From the NCBI GenBank assembly GCA_002163025.1, contig MABF01000095.1, forward strand, positions 1 through 41,642: a stretch of DNA of 41,642 bases, read 5' to 3'. Under the pieces are notes generated by a model. That model ran no database searches and was not told the origin of the DNA. It saw only the letters and a list, made by a program, of their open reading frames with translations. The translations under genes were made by a program, and so were the position numbers. This DNA comes from 'Osedax' symbiont bacterium Rs2_46_30_T18 (GTDB lineage: Bacteria; Pseudomonadota; Gammaproteobacteria; Pseudomonadales; Balneatricaceae). Below, piece by piece: positions 1 through 9,474 of this stretch; within the stretch, counting starts at the first letter, position 1; each line of letters starts with the position of its first letter.

Positions 1-128
1 CCATTTCCTTCAATGACTCTTTGATCCGCCAAAAACTCCCCTAAGAAAGCGCGCACTGATTTAGCATCGGCATTGGTTGGGGTGCCGATATTGACAAGTA
101 TTACTGCTGTTTTTTCGATTTTAGGCAT
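1..128 (-). CDS. hemH: Ferrochelatase, N-terminal part only (cut by window edge)
   Basis: Reading the minus strand from an ATG at 126-128 gives MPKIEKTAVILVNIGTP followed by a stretch ending in FLGEFLADQRVIE. This is the typical ferrochelatase opening (VLLVNLGTP, then FL.EFLSD.RVVE). Ferrochelatase inserts Fe2+ into protoporphyrin IX in the last step of heme synthesis. Only about 42 codons lie in the window; the metal-binding His and Glu lie beyond the edge. It follows adk on the same strand, the same adk-hemH order as in E. coli, but a terminator separates them here, so hemH probably has its own promoter in the 200 bases before it. Confidence 0.85.
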   Translation of the reverse strand, partial: MPKIEKTAVILVNIGTPTNADAKSVRAFLGEFLADQRVIEGN

Positions 129-265
129 TCACGCTGTCCGTCATTCCTAAATTTGCTCTAATTGTAAAATAGTTGCTTCAAGAGCATCAGCGCTCAGATG
201 GTTTCTGCACTAAGTATTACTCAAGGCATAGGTCTTTTTTAAATCCGTATCAGCCACTTGACTGA

Positions 266-330
266 TTCGTCCTGAACATAACGCTCTTTGGCATCCGTGC
301 CACCGCTAATACCGTTCGTCCTGAACATAA
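266..330. repeat. 16-bp direct repeat between adk and hemH
   Basis: The 16-mer TTCGTCCTGAACATAA occurs at 266-281 and again at 315-330, 49 bases apart. The second copy abuts the adk terminator. Each copy contains a small GTTC/GAAC-type inverted repeat. Function unknown; it lies where the hemH promoter would be. Confidence 0.6.
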
Positions 331-354
331 AAAAAGCCGCTCTAGGCGGCTTTT
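329..354 (-). terminator. Rho-independent terminator of adk
   Basis: A nine-base perfect stem, AAAAGCCGC at 332-340 with GCGGCTTTT at 346-354, closes a five-base loop. Read on the minus strand it is followed by a run of seven T (complement of 329-335). It starts 20 bases after the adk stop codon. Confidence 0.85.
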
Positions 355-374
355 AGTACAAGAGAGTATAGTGT

Positions 375-1384
<1,010 letters not shown>

Positions 1385-2209
1385 CTACAGGCCTTTTAGC
1401 TTCGCTTCATTCCAGAAGTGATCCAATTCGGCTAACGGATACTGCTGCCAATCTTTACTGCTATCACTGACACACTGCTCGACATAGCCAAAGCGGCGGC
1501 TAAATTTATTATTAGTACCTCGCAGTGCCTCCTCTGCGTTTACCCCCAAATGCCTTGCTAAATTCACTTGTGCAAACAACAAGTCTCCCATCTCATCCTT
1601 AATCGCCGGCATTTCACCACTGGCGACGGCCTCTTTAAGCTCGGCCAATTCCTCTTCAATTTTTTCAATAACAGGTGTTATCTCACGCCAGTCAAAGCCC
1701 ACTTTTGCTGCTCTTCGCTGCAGTTTATCCGCTCTTTGTAGTGCAGGTAAGGCGTTGGGGATATCATCTAATAAGGTACTGGGGGATGCTTTTTTAGTTT
1801 GAGATTTTTGCAGTCGCTCCTGTACTTTGATGGCCTCCCAGCTATCAGCTATTTGCTGCTCTGTGGGTTTAACGGCCACTTTGGCGTGCAGGTCTTGATC
1901 AAGAAAAACGTGTGGGTGACGGCGAATAAGTTTGCCCACTAACTGATGTATCACATCGGACAAGTCAAACAACTGCTGTTCGCGGGCTAGTTGCGAGTAA
2001 AATAAAATCTGAAACAGCAGGTCTCCCAGCTCTTCACACAAATGCGGCCAATCGCGCTGCTCGATAGCGTCTACTACTTCGTAACACTCTTCCAAAGTGT
2101 AGGGAATAATACTGGAAAAATTTTGTTTAATATCCCATGGACAACCAAATTCTGGCTCTCGCAAACGCTCCAACAAATACACTAAATCTTCTAAGTTATA
2201 CTTTTCCAT
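1385..2209 (-). CDS. mazG: Nucleoside triphosphate pyrophosphohydrolase MazG
   Basis: Hydrolyses (d)NTPs to NMP and PPi, a house-cleaning enzyme that in E. coli also influences ppGpp levels. There are two MazG domains. The first has the REPEFGCPWD and TLEECYEVVDAI motifs and the EELGDLLFQ helix; the second carries EIEEELAELKEA-type and DEMGDLLFA motifs. I place the start at the ATG at 2209 (MEKYNLEDLVYLLERLR), which matches the E. coli N-terminus and has a TAGGTG Shine-Dalgarno. The open frame continues to an ATG at 2278, but that would overlap the relA end. From 2209 the protein has 274 residues against 263 in E. coli. It follows relA by 37 bases, the usual relA-mazG pairing, so co-transcription is likely. 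Confidence 0.95.
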   Translation of the reverse strand: MEKYNLEDLVYLLERLREPEFGCPWDIKQNFSSIIPYTLEECYEVVDAIEQRDWPHLCEELGDLLFQILFYSQLAREQQLFDLSDVIHQLVGKLIRRHPHVFLDQDLHAKVAVKPTEQQIADSWEAIKVQERLQKSQTKKASPSTLLDDIPNALPALQRADKLQRRAAKVGFDWREITPVIEKIEEELAELKEAVASGEMPAIKDEMGDLLFAQVNLARHLGVNAEEALRGTNNKFSRRFGYVEQCVSDSSKDWQQYPLAELDHFWNEAKLKGL

Positions 2210-2246
2210 TACACCTACTAACTCTATGCCAATACCAGATAACAGC

Positions 2247-4517
2247 TTAGCTCTGATTGGTTCGGTTGCGTCGCACATCTACCACATTAGAGACCTGATT
2301 GACTTTATCCATCAGCCGACCTAAGCTTTCCAGCCTTGATACTTCGATAGTAAACATGAAGCTAGCAGTACTGTTCTGCCTGTCTGTCTGAGTATTAGCC
2401 GATAGCACATTACAGTGTTCATTGGCAAAAACTGTCATCATATCCCGGAGCAACCCGGATCGATCATAGGCAGTGATGACAATTTCTACTGGATAAGTGC
2501 GCTCACCTTCTTCACCCCATTCAACCGGCACAATGCGCACCGAGTCATTTTCACGCAAGGTCATCAAGTTTGAACAATCATCCCGATGAATAGACACTCC
2601 CCTACCTTGAGTAATATAGCCACTAATCAGATCCCCAGGCACCGGCTGGCAGCAGGAGGCTATGTTAGTGAGCAGGTTTGCCACTCCGAGAATACTGATA
2701 CCCGAACTGTCTGAGGGTTTGTCTTGCGCTTTTCTTGTGGCAGATAAGGCCAGTGGTAATTGCTCATCCGCTGCTCTATCGCCTAACTGCGACTGCGCTG
2801 CATTTAAAATCTGAGATAATCTGATATCTCCGGCACCAAGCGCCGCATACATATCATTAACTTGTTGAAAGTTAATCTGCCTAGCCGTCAGTTTCAGATC
2901 AATATCACCGCTATTTATGGCCAGACGGTTAAATTCACGTTCGATAATTTGCCGACCAGCCACAGTGTTTTTATCTTTATCTTGCAGCTTAAACCAGTGT
3001 GCGACTTTGGCTCTGGCTTTAGAAGTAGTGACGTAACCAAGGTTTAAATTCAACCAGTCGCGTCTGGGCTTTTCCTCGGATCCGGTTAATATTTCAACTT
3101 GATCTCCGGTAGTTAAAGGCTTGTTCAACGGCACTATTCGACCATTAACTTTAGCACCGCAGCAACGGTGGCCAATTTCAGTGTGTACCCGGTAGGCAAA
3201 ATCTATGGCTGTAGAACCGTTTTGCATGTCGATTACATGACCATCGGGGGTAAATAGATAGAGTCTATCTTGGACCACATCTGCCCGTAAAATTTCTCCT
3301 AGCCCCTCAGCTTCACCTAAATCTTCATGCCATTCTAATACTTGTCTTAGCCAGGTAATCTTATCTTCGTAAGAATCGCTACTGCTATCGGCATCAGTGC
3401 CTTTATAGACGTGATGGGCACAGACTCCTAACTCCGCTTCTTCGTGCATTTCCGCGGTGCGTATCTGAATTTCTAACACTTTACCTTCTGGTCCAAAAAC
3501 AGCGGTATGCAATGAGCGGTATCCATTGGGCTTAGGCGAGGCGATGTAATCATCAAACTCGTGTGGGATATTGCGCCAAATACCATGCACAATGCCAAGC
3601 GCCGCATAACAGTCGCGCACATCCGGGACTAACACTCGCACTGCCCGCATATCATAGACTTGCGAGAACTCTATATTTTTGCGCTGCATTTTTCGCCAGA
3701 TGCTGTATATGTGCTTTGCCCGTCCCTGCACATCGGACTCTATATTTTGCGCCAGCAATTTCTGGTAAACAGTGTCCACGGCTGTATCAATAAATTCTTG
3801 TCTTTCAATGCGCTTGCCGTCCAGCATCTTGGCAATCGTTTTATAATCGTTAGGCTTTAGGTAGCGAAAAGATAAATCTTCAAGTTCCCACTTAATATGG
3901 CCTATGCCCAATCTGTGTGCCAGCGGTGCATAAATATCAAATACTTCACGGGCAACCAGATAGCGCTTCATCCGGTCGGCATTTTTAACACTTCGAATTG
4001 CGCAGGTTCGCTCGGCTATTTTTATCAGTGCTACGCGCACATCATCGATCATCGCCACTAACATTTTACGCACTGTGTCTACTTGCGGTGCATCCGATCC
4101 CAGCACTGCATCACTGGTACGTGGATTGATTCGACTGCCAATCGCAGCCATCTGCAATACGCCTTCAATGCGGGTACTTATTTTCTCGCCAAACTGTTTT
4201 TTTACCGCAGTGACAGAGAGTTTCTTTTCTCTGACGCAGCGATACAGTACCGCAGCGACCAAAGAGTCTTCATCTTGCTGCAACTCAGAGAGAATTTGTG
4301 CCATTTCCAGACCAATTAAGAAACAGCCGTTGCCATAGGCGCTCCAGTCGTCATCGGCACCTATATGGGCGATATAAACTTCTCGCGCCAACTCGCAGGC
4401 CCGCTCTAGCTTTTGCGGGTTTTCCAAACTCACTTGGGACTCAATCATTGAGATCCAAAGTGGAATATCTACTGTGCCATCCTCTTTCACCGGATGATCA
4501 TCTCTTACCTTAACCAT
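2247..4517 (-). CDS. relA: GTP pyrophosphokinase RelA (ppGpp synthetase I)
   Basis: Ribosome-associated (p)ppGpp synthetase of the stringent response. The 756 residues compare with 744 in E. coli. The N-terminal pseudo-hydrolase domain lacks the HD pair: the position reads VLYRCVRE where bifunctional SpoT/Rel enzymes have LHD..ED, so only synthesis is expected. The synthetase domain is intact (YSIWRKMQRKN, VYDMRAVRV, PNGYRSLHT, EIQIRT). TGS (LFTPDGHVIDM onward), the CC-containing zinc-finger region (ASCCQPVPGD) and a C-terminal ACT domain (DRSGLLRDMMTVFANE) follow. The ATG at 4517 has AAGGAG 12 bases upstream. It lies between cysM and mazG; in pseudomonads rlmD usually sits between cysM and relA, and it is missing here. 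Confidence 0.97.
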   Translation of the reverse strand: MVKVRDDHPVKEDGTVDIPLWISMIESQVSLENPQKLERACELAREVYIAHIGADDDWSAYGNGCFLIGLEMAQILSELQQDEDSLVAAVLYRCVREKKLSVTAVKKQFGEKISTRIEGVLQMAAIGSRINPRTSDAVLGSDAPQVDTVRKMLVAMIDDVRVALIKIAERTCAIRSVKNADRMKRYLVAREVFDIYAPLAHRLGIGHIKWELEDLSFRYLKPNDYKTIAKMLDGKRIERQEFIDTAVDTVYQKLLAQNIESDVQGRAKHIYSIWRKMQRKNIEFSQVYDMRAVRVLVPDVRDCYAALGIVHGIWRNIPHEFDDYIASPKPNGYRSLHTAVFGPEGKVLEIQIRTAEMHEEAELGVCAHHVYKGTDADSSSDSYEDKITWLRQVLEWHEDLGEAEGLGEILRADVVQDRLYLFTPDGHVIDMQNGSTAIDFAYRVHTEIGHRCCGAKVNGRIVPLNKPLTTGDQVEILTGSEEKPRRDWLNLNLGYVTTSKARAKVAHWFKLQDKDKNTVAGRQIIEREFNRLAINSGDIDLKLTARQINFQQVNDMYAALGAGDIRLSQILNAAQSQLGDRAADEQLPLALSATRKAQDKPSDSSGISILGVANLLTNIASCCQPVPGDLISGYITQGRGVSIHRDDCSNLMTLRENDSVRIVPVEWGEEGERTYPVEIVITAYDRSGLLRDMMTVFANEHCNVLSANTQTDRQNSTASFMFTIEVSRLESLGRLMDKVNQVSNVVDVRRNRTNQS

Positions 4518-4622
4518 GGCTAATCGCCACTCCTTGTGCGTGTCGTCAAAACGAGTTTTTACTGTCAGCCTCTGAATTAATCCAAATGCTGCTTATTGTT
4601 ATTATATTGATAGTTGCTACAG

Positions 4623-5531
4623 CTACTGCGCCTGCTCTGTATTGAATACACCGGTGGATAAATACCTATCTCCACGGTCACAGATAATGCAAACAATCAG
4701 GCTATTCTCAACTGTCTCAGCCACTTTAAGGGCTCCAGCGACGGCGCCGCCGGAAGAGACACCACAAAAGATCCCCTCTTGGGTCGCAAGGTTGCGCATA
4801 GTCACTTCTGCCTCTTGCTGAGTAATATCTAAGGTAGTATCAACTTTAGTCTCATCAAAGATAGATGGCAGATAGGCTTTTGGCCAGCGGCGGATTCCTG
4901 GTATTGATGCTCCGTCTGCAGGCTGCAAACCAACAATTTGAATATCTGGATTCTGCTCTTTTAAAAATTGAGATGTGCCCATAATCGTTCCAGTAGTGCC
5001 CATGGAACTAACAAAATGGGTTATTTTTCCATAGGTTTGGTGCCAAATTTCCGGCCCTGTCCCCTGGTAATGTGACATAGGATTATCTGCATTGGCAAAC
5101 TGGTCCAATACAATACCTTTCCCCTGAGCTTGCATTTTCAAGGCTAAATCACGCGCGTACTCCATGCCCTGCTCAGAACTCACCTCTAATAACTGCGCTC
5201 CGTAGGCAGTCATTGAAGTTTTGCGCTCAGCACTCATATTATCCGGCATAATAAGTAGCATCTTATAGCCTTTGATCGCAGCTGCCATAGCAAGTGCAAT
5301 GCCGGTATTTCCGGAAGTCGCCTCTATCAGCGTATCGCCGGGCTTTATTTCGCCGCGACTTTCAGCGCTATTTATCATGGAAATTGCCGGACGGTCTTTG
5401 ACTGATCCAGCGGGGTTATTGCCTTCTAATTTGCACAATATAATATTGCCATTGGCCACTCTCAGCCGCTGCAATCTAACCAGAGGAGTATTGCCTATAT
5501 AGTCTTCAATAGTGGGAAACTGCTCACTCAT
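4623..5531 (-). CDS. cysM: Cysteine synthase B (O-acetylserine sulfhydrylase)
   Basis: PLP enzyme making L-cysteine from O-acetylserine and sulfide or thiosulfate. At 302 residues it matches CysM (303 in E. coli) rather than the longer CysK. Visible motifs are the PLP lysine in PAGSVKDRPA, the substrate loop EATSGNTGIALA and the phosphate-binding GTTGTIMGTS. The IRRWPKAYLPSIFD segment is typical of CysM. It reads in the same direction as acpS upstream (89-base gap) and relA downstream (105-base gap). The ATG at 5531 is the natural start. Confidence 0.95.
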   Translation of the reverse strand: MSEQFPTIEDYIGNTPLVRLQRLRVANGNIILCKLEGNNPAGSVKDRPAISMINSAESRGEIKPGDTLIEATSGNTGIALAMAAAIKGYKMLLIMPDNMSAERKTSMTAYGAQLLEVSSEQGMEYARDLALKMQAQGKGIVLDQFANADNPMSHYQGTGPEIWHQTYGKITHFVSSMGTTGTIMGTSQFLKEQNPDIQIVGLQPADGASIPGIRRWPKAYLPSIFDETKVDTTLDITQQEAEVTMRNLATQEGIFCGVSSGGAVAGALKVAETVENSLIVCIICDRGDRYLSTGVFNTEQAQ

Positions 5532-5620
5532 AACGGTACCTTTTTGTTAAGTCTTAACCTGGCCAGCTGTTGCGACCAGTCTAATAATTTTACTTTTTAG
5601 CGTGACGACATCTTTAAAAA

Positions 5621-5995
5621 TCAACGTTCTAACACTACCATAGCCACAATGTAATCACGTTCATCACTGTAAGATAAAAAGCTACTTTTTACCCCGAGTG
5701 AATCTGCTCTAAGCAGTGCTCCACCATTGAGTGTGACTAATGGCTTACCCAACTCATCCCTACTAATTTCAATATGCTGCCAGCCTACTCCATTGCCGAT
5801 TCCAGTGCCTAAGGCTTTTACGACAGCTTCCTTTGCGGCAAAACGCTTGGCCAGGAATCTGCTGCCTTGAGACGATTTTAGAAATTGCTGCAACTCCACT
5901 GGGGTTAAAATCCTCTCAGCCAATTTAGGAGTACGCTTGAGCGCTTTGTCAATGCGTTCAATCTGTAACAGGTCAGTCCCTATTCCTACAATCAT
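5621..5995 (-). CDS. acpS: Holo-[acyl-carrier-protein] synthase
   Basis: Transfers 4'-phosphopantetheine from CoA to the serine of acyl carrier protein. The 124-residue protein has both family motifs: GIGTDLLQIERI with Mg-binding Asp8, and RFAAKEAVVKALGTG with Glu56 and Lys60. It follows recO by 32 bases. In E. coli and many relatives pdxJ separates recO from acpS; here the two are directly adjacent. Confidence 0.97.
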   Translation of the reverse strand: MIVGIGTDLLQIERIDKALKRTPKLAERILTPVELQQFLKSSQGSRFLAKRFAAKEAVVKALGTGIGNGVGWQHIEISRDELGKPLVTLNGGALLRADSLGVKSSFLSYSDERDYIVAMVVLER

Positions 5996-6027
5996 ACTCT
6001 ATTCCAAAGCTCGCTAATTTTTTGTGA

Positions 6028-6729
6028 TTAATTGTGCTTCTTGGATTGCAGCAAGTCGCGGCTATTTAACACTTTACCGTCAAGTAAGCTGTCTATTTGC
6101 ATGCGCATAAAACGTTTCGCAGAGCGCCTGATTGCAGTATCAAAATAGTCATCATTTGCAATCGCCAGCAGGTGATGGCCATGAAAGTAACTGGACTTAT
6201 GCCGCTCTTGTAAGACTGCAACTGAGGTTAACAGTTTCTGCTCGCTATCATAATAATAGATAGCAGATGCCTCAATCTGGGTCAGATCGACAGCGTAACC
6301 TAACTCGGTGATTAATTGCCGTTCAAAGATACGCAGGGGTATTTCAATGTCTGCATCGATGAGGGCACTAATAAGAAATTGATAATAGACAAAGAGTTTA
6401 GGTTGAGGATCAAATACTGTCAGCAATTTATGCAGTAGCTCATTGGCATACAGAGCACAAATTAGCGCCTTGCCTTTTAACAGGCCATTGTATCCAGTAC
6501 TTTCAGCCAGTGTGAGAGTTTTTAAATCGTTACGTCCCTGCCAACCCACCTGAAGAGGCACAAACGGCTGTAACACTCCCCTGGTTTTTGACCCGGGCCT
6601 ACGTAAACCACGACTAACCACACTGACTCTGCCATACTCCAAAGTAAGAAGGTCTACCAGGGCACTAGTATCTCTGTAAGGCCTGGTGTGTAGAACATAG
6701 GCGGCCTGTCTTTCAACACGGTAGTTCAA
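6028..6729 (-). CDS. recO: DNA repair protein RecO
   Basis: Recombination mediator that, with RecR, loads RecA on SSB-coated single strands in the RecFOR pathway. The N-terminal OB fold is recognisable from AYVLHTRPYRDTSALVDLLT and GVLQPFVPL. The helical part includes LICALYANELLHKLL and the conserved end AAKRFMRM-like segment SAKRFMRMQ with LNSRDLL. The protein has 233 residues (E. coli 242). The start codon is TTG at 6729, with AGGTG seven bases ahead; no in-frame ATG upstream fits. It follows era by 26 bases in the rnc-era-recO operon. Confidence 0.94.
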   Translation of the reverse strand: MNYRVERQAAYVLHTRPYRDTSALVDLLTLEYGRVSVVSRGLRRPGSKTRGVLQPFVPLQVGWQGRNDLKTLTLAESTGYNGLLKGKALICALYANELLHKLLTVFDPQPKLFVYYQFLISALIDADIEIPLRIFERQLITELGYAVDLTQIEASAIYYYDSEQKLLTSVAVLQERHKSSYFHGHHLLAIANDDYFDTAIRRSAKRFMRMQIDSLLDGKVLNSRDLLQSKKHN

Positions 6730-6755
6730 TAATGCACCTGAGAGTTTGTCATCTG

Positions 6756-7694
6756 CTATTGATTTAAATCATAGCCTAAACTGCGCAGGGCACGTTCATC
6801 ATCCGCCCAACCCCGACGGACTTTAACCCAGAGCTTGAGCATTACTTTGGTCTCATATAAGTGCTCTATATCCAGGCGCGCATCCCTGCCAATGGTTTTC
6901 ATTCGATCGCCCTTATCGCCAATCAAGATGCGCTTTTGCCCTTCGCGCTCAACCAAAATTAGTGCACTGATAGTTAATAGTTGATCGTCACGGTAGAACT
7001 CTTCAATTTCTACTGTTGCGCCATAGGGCACTTCATCTCCGACGTTGCGCATAACTTTTTCCCGGACTATTTCAGCAACCATAAATCGACCGCTCTTGTC
7101 AGTAATTTGGTCCTCGGGAAAATGGTGATCACCATCAGGCATATAGCTATTAATCAGTGTTTCTAGCTTGTCAACATTGGTACCGGTTTTAGCCGATATA
7201 GGCATTATATCGGCAAATTTCATCATCGCCGAGACCTTTTCAATCTGCGGTAATAAATCATTTTTTGTGGCTAATTGATCTACTTTATTGATTACTAGAA
7301 TCACCGGAGCATCAGAAAATTTTACTTTTTCTAAGACTATTTGATCTTCCTCTGTCCAGGCCGTTCTATCTATCATAAAGATGACTAAATCCACACCGCG
7401 CAGCGCTTCAGTGGCTGCCCGGTTCATGTAGCGGTTCAGTGCTATGTCTTTCTCTTTATGCAGACCTGGGGTATCTACATAAACTACCTGACGATCCTCT
7501 TCAGTTTTAATACCAAAAATTTGATGTCGGGTAGTTTGAGGCTTCTTTGAAGTAATGCTGAGCTTTTGCCCTAAGATGTTATTCATCAAAGTGGACTTGC
7601 CCATGTTAGGCCGTCCAACTATAGCGACAAAACCGCATTTTTGATTGAGTTTCCCCTCAGCGGTAAAGAAATCATCGAGAAGATTATCACTCAT
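6756..7694 (-). CDS. era: GTPase Era
   Basis: Essential GTPase that binds the 3' end of 16S rRNA and checks 30S maturation. The G motifs are in order: GRPNMGKST (G1, with Met where Val is usual), TTRHQIFG region (G2), DTPGLH (G3), NKVD (G4) and SAK (G5). A C-terminal KH domain follows ([16 protein letters not shown]). Length is 312 residues against 301 in E. coli, the excess being an N-terminal extension. The ATG overlaps the rnc stop codon (ATGA), so translation is probably coupled to RNase III, as in E. coli. Confidence 0.97.
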   Translation of the reverse strand: MSDNLLDDFFTAEGKLNQKCGFVAIVGRPNMGKSTLMNNILGQKLSITSKKPQTTRHQIFGIKTEEDRQVVYVDTPGLHKEKDIALNRYMNRAATEALRGVDLVIFMIDRTAWTEEDQIVLEKVKFSDAPVILVINKVDQLATKNDLLPQIEKVSAMMKFADIMPISAKTGTNVDKLETLINSYMPDGDHHFPEDQITDKSGRFMVAEIVREKVMRNVGDEVPYGATVEIEEFYRDDQLLTISALILVEREGQKRILIGDKGDRMKTIGRDARLDIEHLYETKVMLKLWVKVRRGWADDERALRSLGYDLNQ

Positions 7695-8383
7695 AATTTT
7701 ACTCCATGCTGTTGCAGCAGCTGTAAAGCCGACTTAGCCGCTTCCTGTTCGGCTTGTCTTCTGCTATTGCCGACTCCGCTGGTCGATTGGTCCAACTCAG
7801 CGATAGTGCACTTAATATAGAAAGTCTGTTCATGGGCTTCGCCTTCTACATTTTCCAACTGATAATCAGGCAGCGGTAGACGGCGGCTCTGCAGGTATTC
7901 TTGCAGCCGCGTTTTAGAGTCTTTCATTGTCTGCTCTAAATTTAATAACTTCAACCGAGTTTCAAACCATTGCAATATCAAAGTACTGACGGTACTCATA
8001 TCAGAGTCTAAATAGATAGCACCTATCAGGGATTCAACCGAGTCCGCCAAAATAGAATCACGGCGGTAGCCGCCACTTTTCAGTTCACCCGAACCCAGAC
8101 GCAGATAGTCACCCATTTGCATGTCACGAGCAATCTCAGCCAAAGTTTTTCCTTTAACCATCTGAGCGCGCAGGCGACTCAATTGCCCTTCTTTAGCGTC
8201 GGGGAAGCGTTTATATAGATCTTCAGCAATGACAAAATTTACGATTGAATCTCCCAAAAACTCAAGTCGCTCATTATTTTTTTTGCCACAACTGCGATGG
8301 GTTAACGCCAACTCGCAAAGGCTGTTGTCTTTAAACTGATAGTTGATGCGGCGCATCAATATTTCTGGGGATTTAATGATCAA
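7691..8383 (-). CDS. rnc: Ribonuclease III
   Basis: Endonuclease for double-stranded RNA that processes rRNA precursors and selected mRNAs. The catalytic signature [17 protein letters not shown] and the second acidic helix ([15 protein letters not shown]) are present, followed by a double-stranded RNA binding domain ([18 protein letters not shown] to AAKSALQLL). The 230-residue frame begins with TTG at 8383, and this N-terminus aligns in length with E. coli. An ATG at 8356 (MRRINYQF) would give 221 residues. Neither start has a strong Shine-Dalgarno, so the exact start is open. era overlaps its end by four bases. Confidence 0.96.
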   Translation of the reverse strand: MIIKSPEILMRRINYQFKDNSLCELALTHRSCGKKNNERLEFLGDSIVNFVIAEDLYKRFPDAKEGQLSRLRAQMVKGKTLAEIARDMQMGDYLRLGSGELKSGGYRRDSILADSVESLIGAIYLDSDMSTVSTLILQWFETRLKLLNLEQTMKDSKTRLQEYLQSRRLPLPDYQLENVEGEAHEQTFYIKCTIAELDQSTSGVGNSRRQAEQEAAKSALQLLQQHGVKL

Positions 8384-8507
8384 TGTATTAACTTCGTTTG
8401 TCTTTGTTCAAATTTATTTATTGCTGCAGTCCCGGCCTCAAGCTTATTGATGCACCGTGACGACTTGCAGACACTGCATTTACGTTTAAGACCAACTCTA
8501 TCGGCTA

Positions 8508-8539
8508 AAGCCGTAAACTCTGTGTAGAATTTACGGCTT
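8508..8539. repeat. Hairpin between lepB and rnc
   Basis: AAGCCGTAAA at 8508-8517 pairs perfectly with TTTACGGCTT at 8530-8539 around a 12-base loop. It lies 37 bases after the lepB stop and 125 bases before the rnc start, without a T run on the minus strand. It could be a processing or attenuation structure in the rnc leader; E. coli RNase III cuts a leader stem of its own operon, though that stem is longer than ten pairs. Confidence 0.55.
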
Positions 8540-8575
8540 CAACTTTGATATTGGTCTGTCAAAAACGCTTCAGCC

Positions 8576-9388
8576 CTACTCTATTAAGCGGGCCTTAGTA
8601 ACATTTGGAATACTCAAGAATTCTGGCCAGTGCATCCACACCGCAAAAGCTTTACCTACCAATAGGTGATCGGGAACAAATTTCCAGAAGCGACTATCGT
8701 TACTATTGTCACGGTTATCCCCCATCACAAAGTAATGACCAGCTGGAACAGTCCACTCCCCTTCTCCACCACCTGTTTTACGGCCGTTGGTATAAATCTC
8801 ATGCTCCACCCCAGATAAATTTTCGTCAAACAAAATATTGGGGCTGTAATCGGCCTTAAAGTCTTTCTGCTGCGCCACTCCATTGATAAAAATTGTCTTA
8901 TGTTTATAACTGATCACATCACCCGGTAGACCAATCAGACGCTTGATATAATTAATAGAGGGGTCTAATGGGTATTTAAAGACAACTACATCACCGCGCT
9001 GCGGATCAGAGATGGGCACAATTTTGGTGTTGATAACAGGTAGACGCAACCCATAACTGAATTTATTTACCAAGATAAAGTCACCAATTTTTAACGTTGG
9101 CAGCATAGACCCTGATGGGATCTGAAAAGGCTCTACCACAAAAGAGCGCAATAACATGACAAATGCGATCACTGGGAACATTGAGCGCGACAAATCAGCC
9201 CAGCCAGGCAAATTTTCTATTTTGCGCAATTGTTCGTCAGTTAATTCTTGATTGCCTGCTTCTGCAGCTTTTATAGCGGCGTCAACTCTATCCTGCCTTG
9301 TTGGTGCAAACCAGACCTTGTCAATAAACCAGCCAGCACCGGTAACAAGAGTCAGTACTACTAACACTAGGGCAAAATCAAAATTCAT
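8576..9388 (-). CDS. lepB: Signal peptidase I
   Basis: Inner-membrane serine protease that removes Sec and Tat signal peptides at the periplasmic face. There are two N-terminal membrane segments (residues 4-22 and 70-85) with a cytoplasmic loop between them. The catalytic Ser94 lies in PSGSMLPT and the general-base Lys149 in YIKRLIGLPGD. The MGDNRDNSNDSR box is near the C-terminus. The 270-residue length is typical for pseudomonads and shorter than E. coli (324). It follows lepA, the usual order, with an 86-base gap. Confidence 0.97.
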   Translation of the reverse strand: MNFDFALVLVVLTLVTGAGWFIDKVWFAPTRQDRVDAAIKAAEAGNQELTDEQLRKIENLPGWADLSRSMFPVIAFVMLLRSFVVEPFQIPSGSMLPTLKIGDFILVNKFSYGLRLPVINTKIVPISDPQRGDVVVFKYPLDPSINYIKRLIGLPGDVISYKHKTIFINGVAQQKDFKADYSPNILFDENLSGVEHEIYTNGRKTGGGEGEWTVPAGHYFVMGDNRDNSNDSRFWKFVPDHLLVGKAFAVWMHWPEFLSIPNVTKARLIE

Positions 9389-9416
9389 CTAAATTCCTTT
9401 ATTATAATATCAAAAT

Positions 9417-9452
9417 AACAGACTGGTTTAATTAGTTATAGTTCAGTCTGTT
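9417..9452. repeat. Inverted repeat in the lepA-lepB gap
   Basis: AACAGACT at 9417-9424 is the reverse complement of 9445-9452, with a 20-base AT-rich spacer. It has no T run. It may be a weak hairpin in the lepA-lepB message; function is not evident. Confidence 0.3.
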
Positions 9453-9474
9453 ATCAGAATTTGCTGTAATATAA

